DNA of 64,000 nt from the NCBI RefSeq assembly GCF_021601625.1, contig NZ_BQHR01000024.1:1-64000 (forward strand), written 5' to 3'. A program made the translations under genes and the position numbers. The DNA is from Pseudomonas paraglycinae. GTDB taxonomy: Bacteria > Pseudomonadota > Gammaproteobacteria > Pseudomonadales > Pseudomonadaceae. Position 1 is the stretch's first letter. Each line of letters starts with the position of its first letter. Positions 62,326 to 64,000 of the stretch are shown one piece after another. The notes under the pieces were generated by a model, which was given only the letters and a program-made list of their open reading frames with translations, was not told the DNA's origin and ran no database searches.

Positions 62326-63326
62326 TGCCGGTGGATAACCTCTCGCTTGGCCGACGCGCCGAGCCACCGCAACAGGTCGTCCGAAAGGCCATTCACTGGC
62401 TCCTGCGTCTGCGCAACAACCATGGCAATCCGCGCCTGAATCGCCAGTGCGAACAATGGCGCGCCGAACACCATGATCACGAACTGGCCTGGCAACGGGT
62501 GCAGTCTCTGCAAGCTGAACTGACCCACAATCTGCGCGCCGTGCCCGGTGCGCAGGTGGCGTTCAATACGCTGGAAAACAGTGCTCAGGGGTTGGGTCGG
62601 CGTCAGGCATTGAAGCTGTTGTCCGGCGCGCTGCTGATGGGCTCGGCGGGATGGCTGGCCAGGGACACTACCGTCTGGCAACAGTGGAGCGCCGACTACG
62701 CCACCGCCACCGGCGAGCGCCGTGGCTTCCAGCTGCCGGACGGCACGCGGATCGAGCTCAACACCGCCAGCAGCGTGGATCTCGATTACACCGCCCAGCA
62801 ACGGCTGATCAAACTGACCCGTGGCGAAATCATCATCACCTGTGGCGGTGCCGATGAAGGTGCGCCATTTGACCGACCGCTGCGGGTGCAGAGTCGTCAT
62901 GGCAGTTACGAGCCGTTCAAGGCGCGATTCATTCTGCGCCAGGAAGATGGATGCACGCGCCTGAGCGTCACCAGTGGCCGGGTCGCGATTCACTCCGCCG
63001 GCAACTCGACGGAAGCAATCGCCGGTCAGAGCTACTTGATCGACCACCATCAAATTCGCCCGGCGCCGCCGTTGGACATGGACGCCGGTGCCTGGGTCGA
63101 CGGGCTGATCGTGACCCGCAACATGCGGCTGGGCGACTTCCTCAGCGAAGTCAGCCGGTATCGTCAGGGCTTTCTGAACTGTGCGTCGGACATTGCGGAT
63201 TTGCGCCTGTCCGGCGTGTTCCGTCTTGAGGACACCGACAAGCTGCTGGCGATCCTGCCGCAGACCCTGCCGGTGCAATTGCGCTACCGCACTCGTTGGT
63301 GGGTGACGCTGGAGTCTGTGGCCTGA
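62325..63326 (+). CDS. FecR-like anti-sigma / sigma regulator
   Basis: 333 residues. The N-terminal cytoplasmic DUF4880-type domain (AIHWLLRLRNNHGNPRLNRQCEQW) binds the sigma factor, a transmembrane segment follows (about 85-105, ALKLLSGALLMGSAGWLA), then the periplasmic FecR domain (RRGFQLPDGTRIELNTASSVDLDY, LTRGEIIITC) and a C-terminal secretin/TonB-like signalling part (GLIVTRNMRLGDFLSEVSRYRQGFLNC) that talks to the receptor's STN domain. The upstream frame inside the sigma gene is not real. The start overlaps the sigma stop by one base. Confidence 0.93.
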   Translation: MPVDNLSLGRRAEPPQQVVRKAIHWLLRLRNNHGNPRLNRQCEQWRAEHHDHELAWQRVQSLQAELTHNLRAVPGAQVAFNTLENSAQGLGRRQALKLLSGALLMGSAGWLARDTTVWQQWSADYATATGERRGFQLPDGTRIELNTASSVDLDYTAQQRLIKLTRGEIIITCGGADEGAPFDRPLRVQSRHGSYEPFKARFILRQEDGCTRLSVTSGRVAIHSAGNSTEAIAGQSYLIDHHQIRPAPPLDMDAGAWVDGLIVTRNMRLGDFLSEVSRYRQGFLNCASDIADLRLSGVFRLEDTDKLLAILPQTLPVQLRYRTRWWVTLESVA

Positions 63327-63413
63327 AATTATTTTGGCGGGTTTTCGCGGCAAGTCCGGCTTAGTCAGTAAGCACTTCAACTCAGCCTTCGCGACTGCCT
63401 ACGGAAACCTACA

Positions 63414-64000
63414 ATGACTGCGCGCGTTACCTGTAAGAACCCTCTGAATTTCTCTGCCGAATCGGGCCTGTTGCGTCACGCCGTTCGGGCGGCGCTGTTC
63501 TCTACTGCACTGGGCGTTGGCATGTTGCCGAGCCTGAGCATGGCGGCCAATGCCAGCGAGGTCAGCAGCCACCGCTACAACATCGCCGCCGGACCGCTGG
63601 GCGATGCGCTCAACCAGTTCGCGCGCCAGGCGGGCATCACGTTGTCGATGACGCCGCAGCAAACCCAGGGCCGGCAGTCACCGGGTGTGCAGGGCGAGTA
63701 CTCGACCGATCAGGCCTTGAGCCATTTGCTCAACGGCTCGGGCCTGGAGGCGGTCAGCCAGGATGGCAGCAGCTATGTGTTGCGCTCGGTCTCAGAAACC
63801 GAAGCGCTGGCCCTGCCGACCACCGACATCAAAGGCTTCGCCCTCGGTAACGCGCTGGGCAAGATGGACGGCTACAACGCGACACACAGTCAGATCGCCA
63901 CCAAAACCAGTACCGCATTGCTGGAAACTTCGCAAAGCGTGTCCGTGGTTACCCGTGAGCAAATGGATGACCAGGGCTCGCAAACTGTGTCCCAGGCCAT
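63414..64000 (+). CDS. TonB-dependent siderophore receptor with STN domain, N-terminal part
   Basis: 195 codons are present; the frame runs off the right edge and no stop is seen. A signal peptide of about 45 residues (ending near SMAANA) precedes an STN domain (YNIAAGPLGDALNQFARQAGITLSM to LNGSGLEAVSQDGSSYVL, about 55-125), the part that signals to FecR. The plug domain begins at TALLETSQSVSVVTREQMDDQGSQTVSQ. The STN domain, the preceding sigma/FecR pair and the Fur box identify it as a cell-surface-signalling transducer, probably for a ferric siderophore. Ligand unknown. Confidence 0.92.
   Translation, partial: MTARVTCKNPLNFSAESGLLRHAVRAALFSTALGVGMLPSLSMAANASEVSSHRYNIAAGPLGDALNQFARQAGITLSMTPQQTQGRQSPGVQGEYSTDQALSHLLNGSGLEAVSQDGSSYVLRSVSETEALALPTTDIKGFALGNALGKMDGYNATHSQIATKTSTALLETSQSVSVVTREQMDDQGSQTVSQA

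Overview
The window looks like a chromosomal segment of a Pseudomonas of the P. fluorescens group. The evidence is a complete lapGD / lapA / lapEBC biofilm-adhesin locus in typical Pseudomonas order, a complete mgoBCAD (pvf-type) diazeniumdiolate/pyrazine signal cluster, a TauD-type dioxygenase/ABC operon beside lap, GTTCCCACGC-type intergenic palindromes, and high GC throughout. No rRNA, tRNA, CRISPR or insertion sequence was recognised.

Layout. (1) 1-5,100: the N-terminus of an LEPRMLFDGA/DUF4347 adhesin-like protein running off the left edge, a sulfotransferase and a GT39-type membrane glycosyltransferase (all minus), then a tail-collar (MdpB-like) protein and a DUF6916 protein (plus). (2) 5,181-12,741: an orphan type VI secretion island: vgrG, a DUF4123 adaptor, three tandem paralogous lipoproteins (candidate immunity proteins) and a class-3 lipase effector. 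(3) 12,743-17,438, minus: GNAT, M50-type membrane metalloprotease with an HlyD-like tail, a GAF-HlyD fusion and a short periplasmic adaptor, probably an export or envelope system with no ABC ATPase. (4) 17,522-21,594: an EmrB/EmrA/NodT-type tripartite efflux pump, with a LysR regulator at 21,697-22,614. (5) 22,673-26,366: a TauD/TfdA dioxygenase and sulfonate-type ABC transporter. (6) 26,654-52,390: the Lap system. LapEBC is the type I secretion channel, LapA is a 5,710-residue adhesin with 42 exact 300-bp repeats, LapD is the c-di-GMP receptor and LapG the periplasmic protease that cuts LapA at a TAAG site. (7) 52,515-53,225: a GntR/FadR regulator. (8) 53,980-59,573: mgoBCAD, preceded by an unusually long AT-rich leader. 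(9) 59,633-61,513: a dCACHE chemoreceptor. (10) 61,825-64,000: a Fur-box-preceded ECF sigma factor, a FecR-like anti-sigma and the start of a TonB-dependent receptor with an STN signalling domain.

The genes fall into surface attachment (Lap and the LEPR adhesin locus), interbacterial competition (type VI effector and immunity), signalling (mgo), efflux and nutrient scavenging (sulfonate-like uptake, siderophore uptake). The least described parts are the triplicated lipoprotein block, whose second and third copies start with a segment resembling the effector's own start, and the LEPR adhesin / M50 / GAF-HlyD neighbourhood split by the type VI island. All protein calls come from reading motifs and recalling families; no database search was run.
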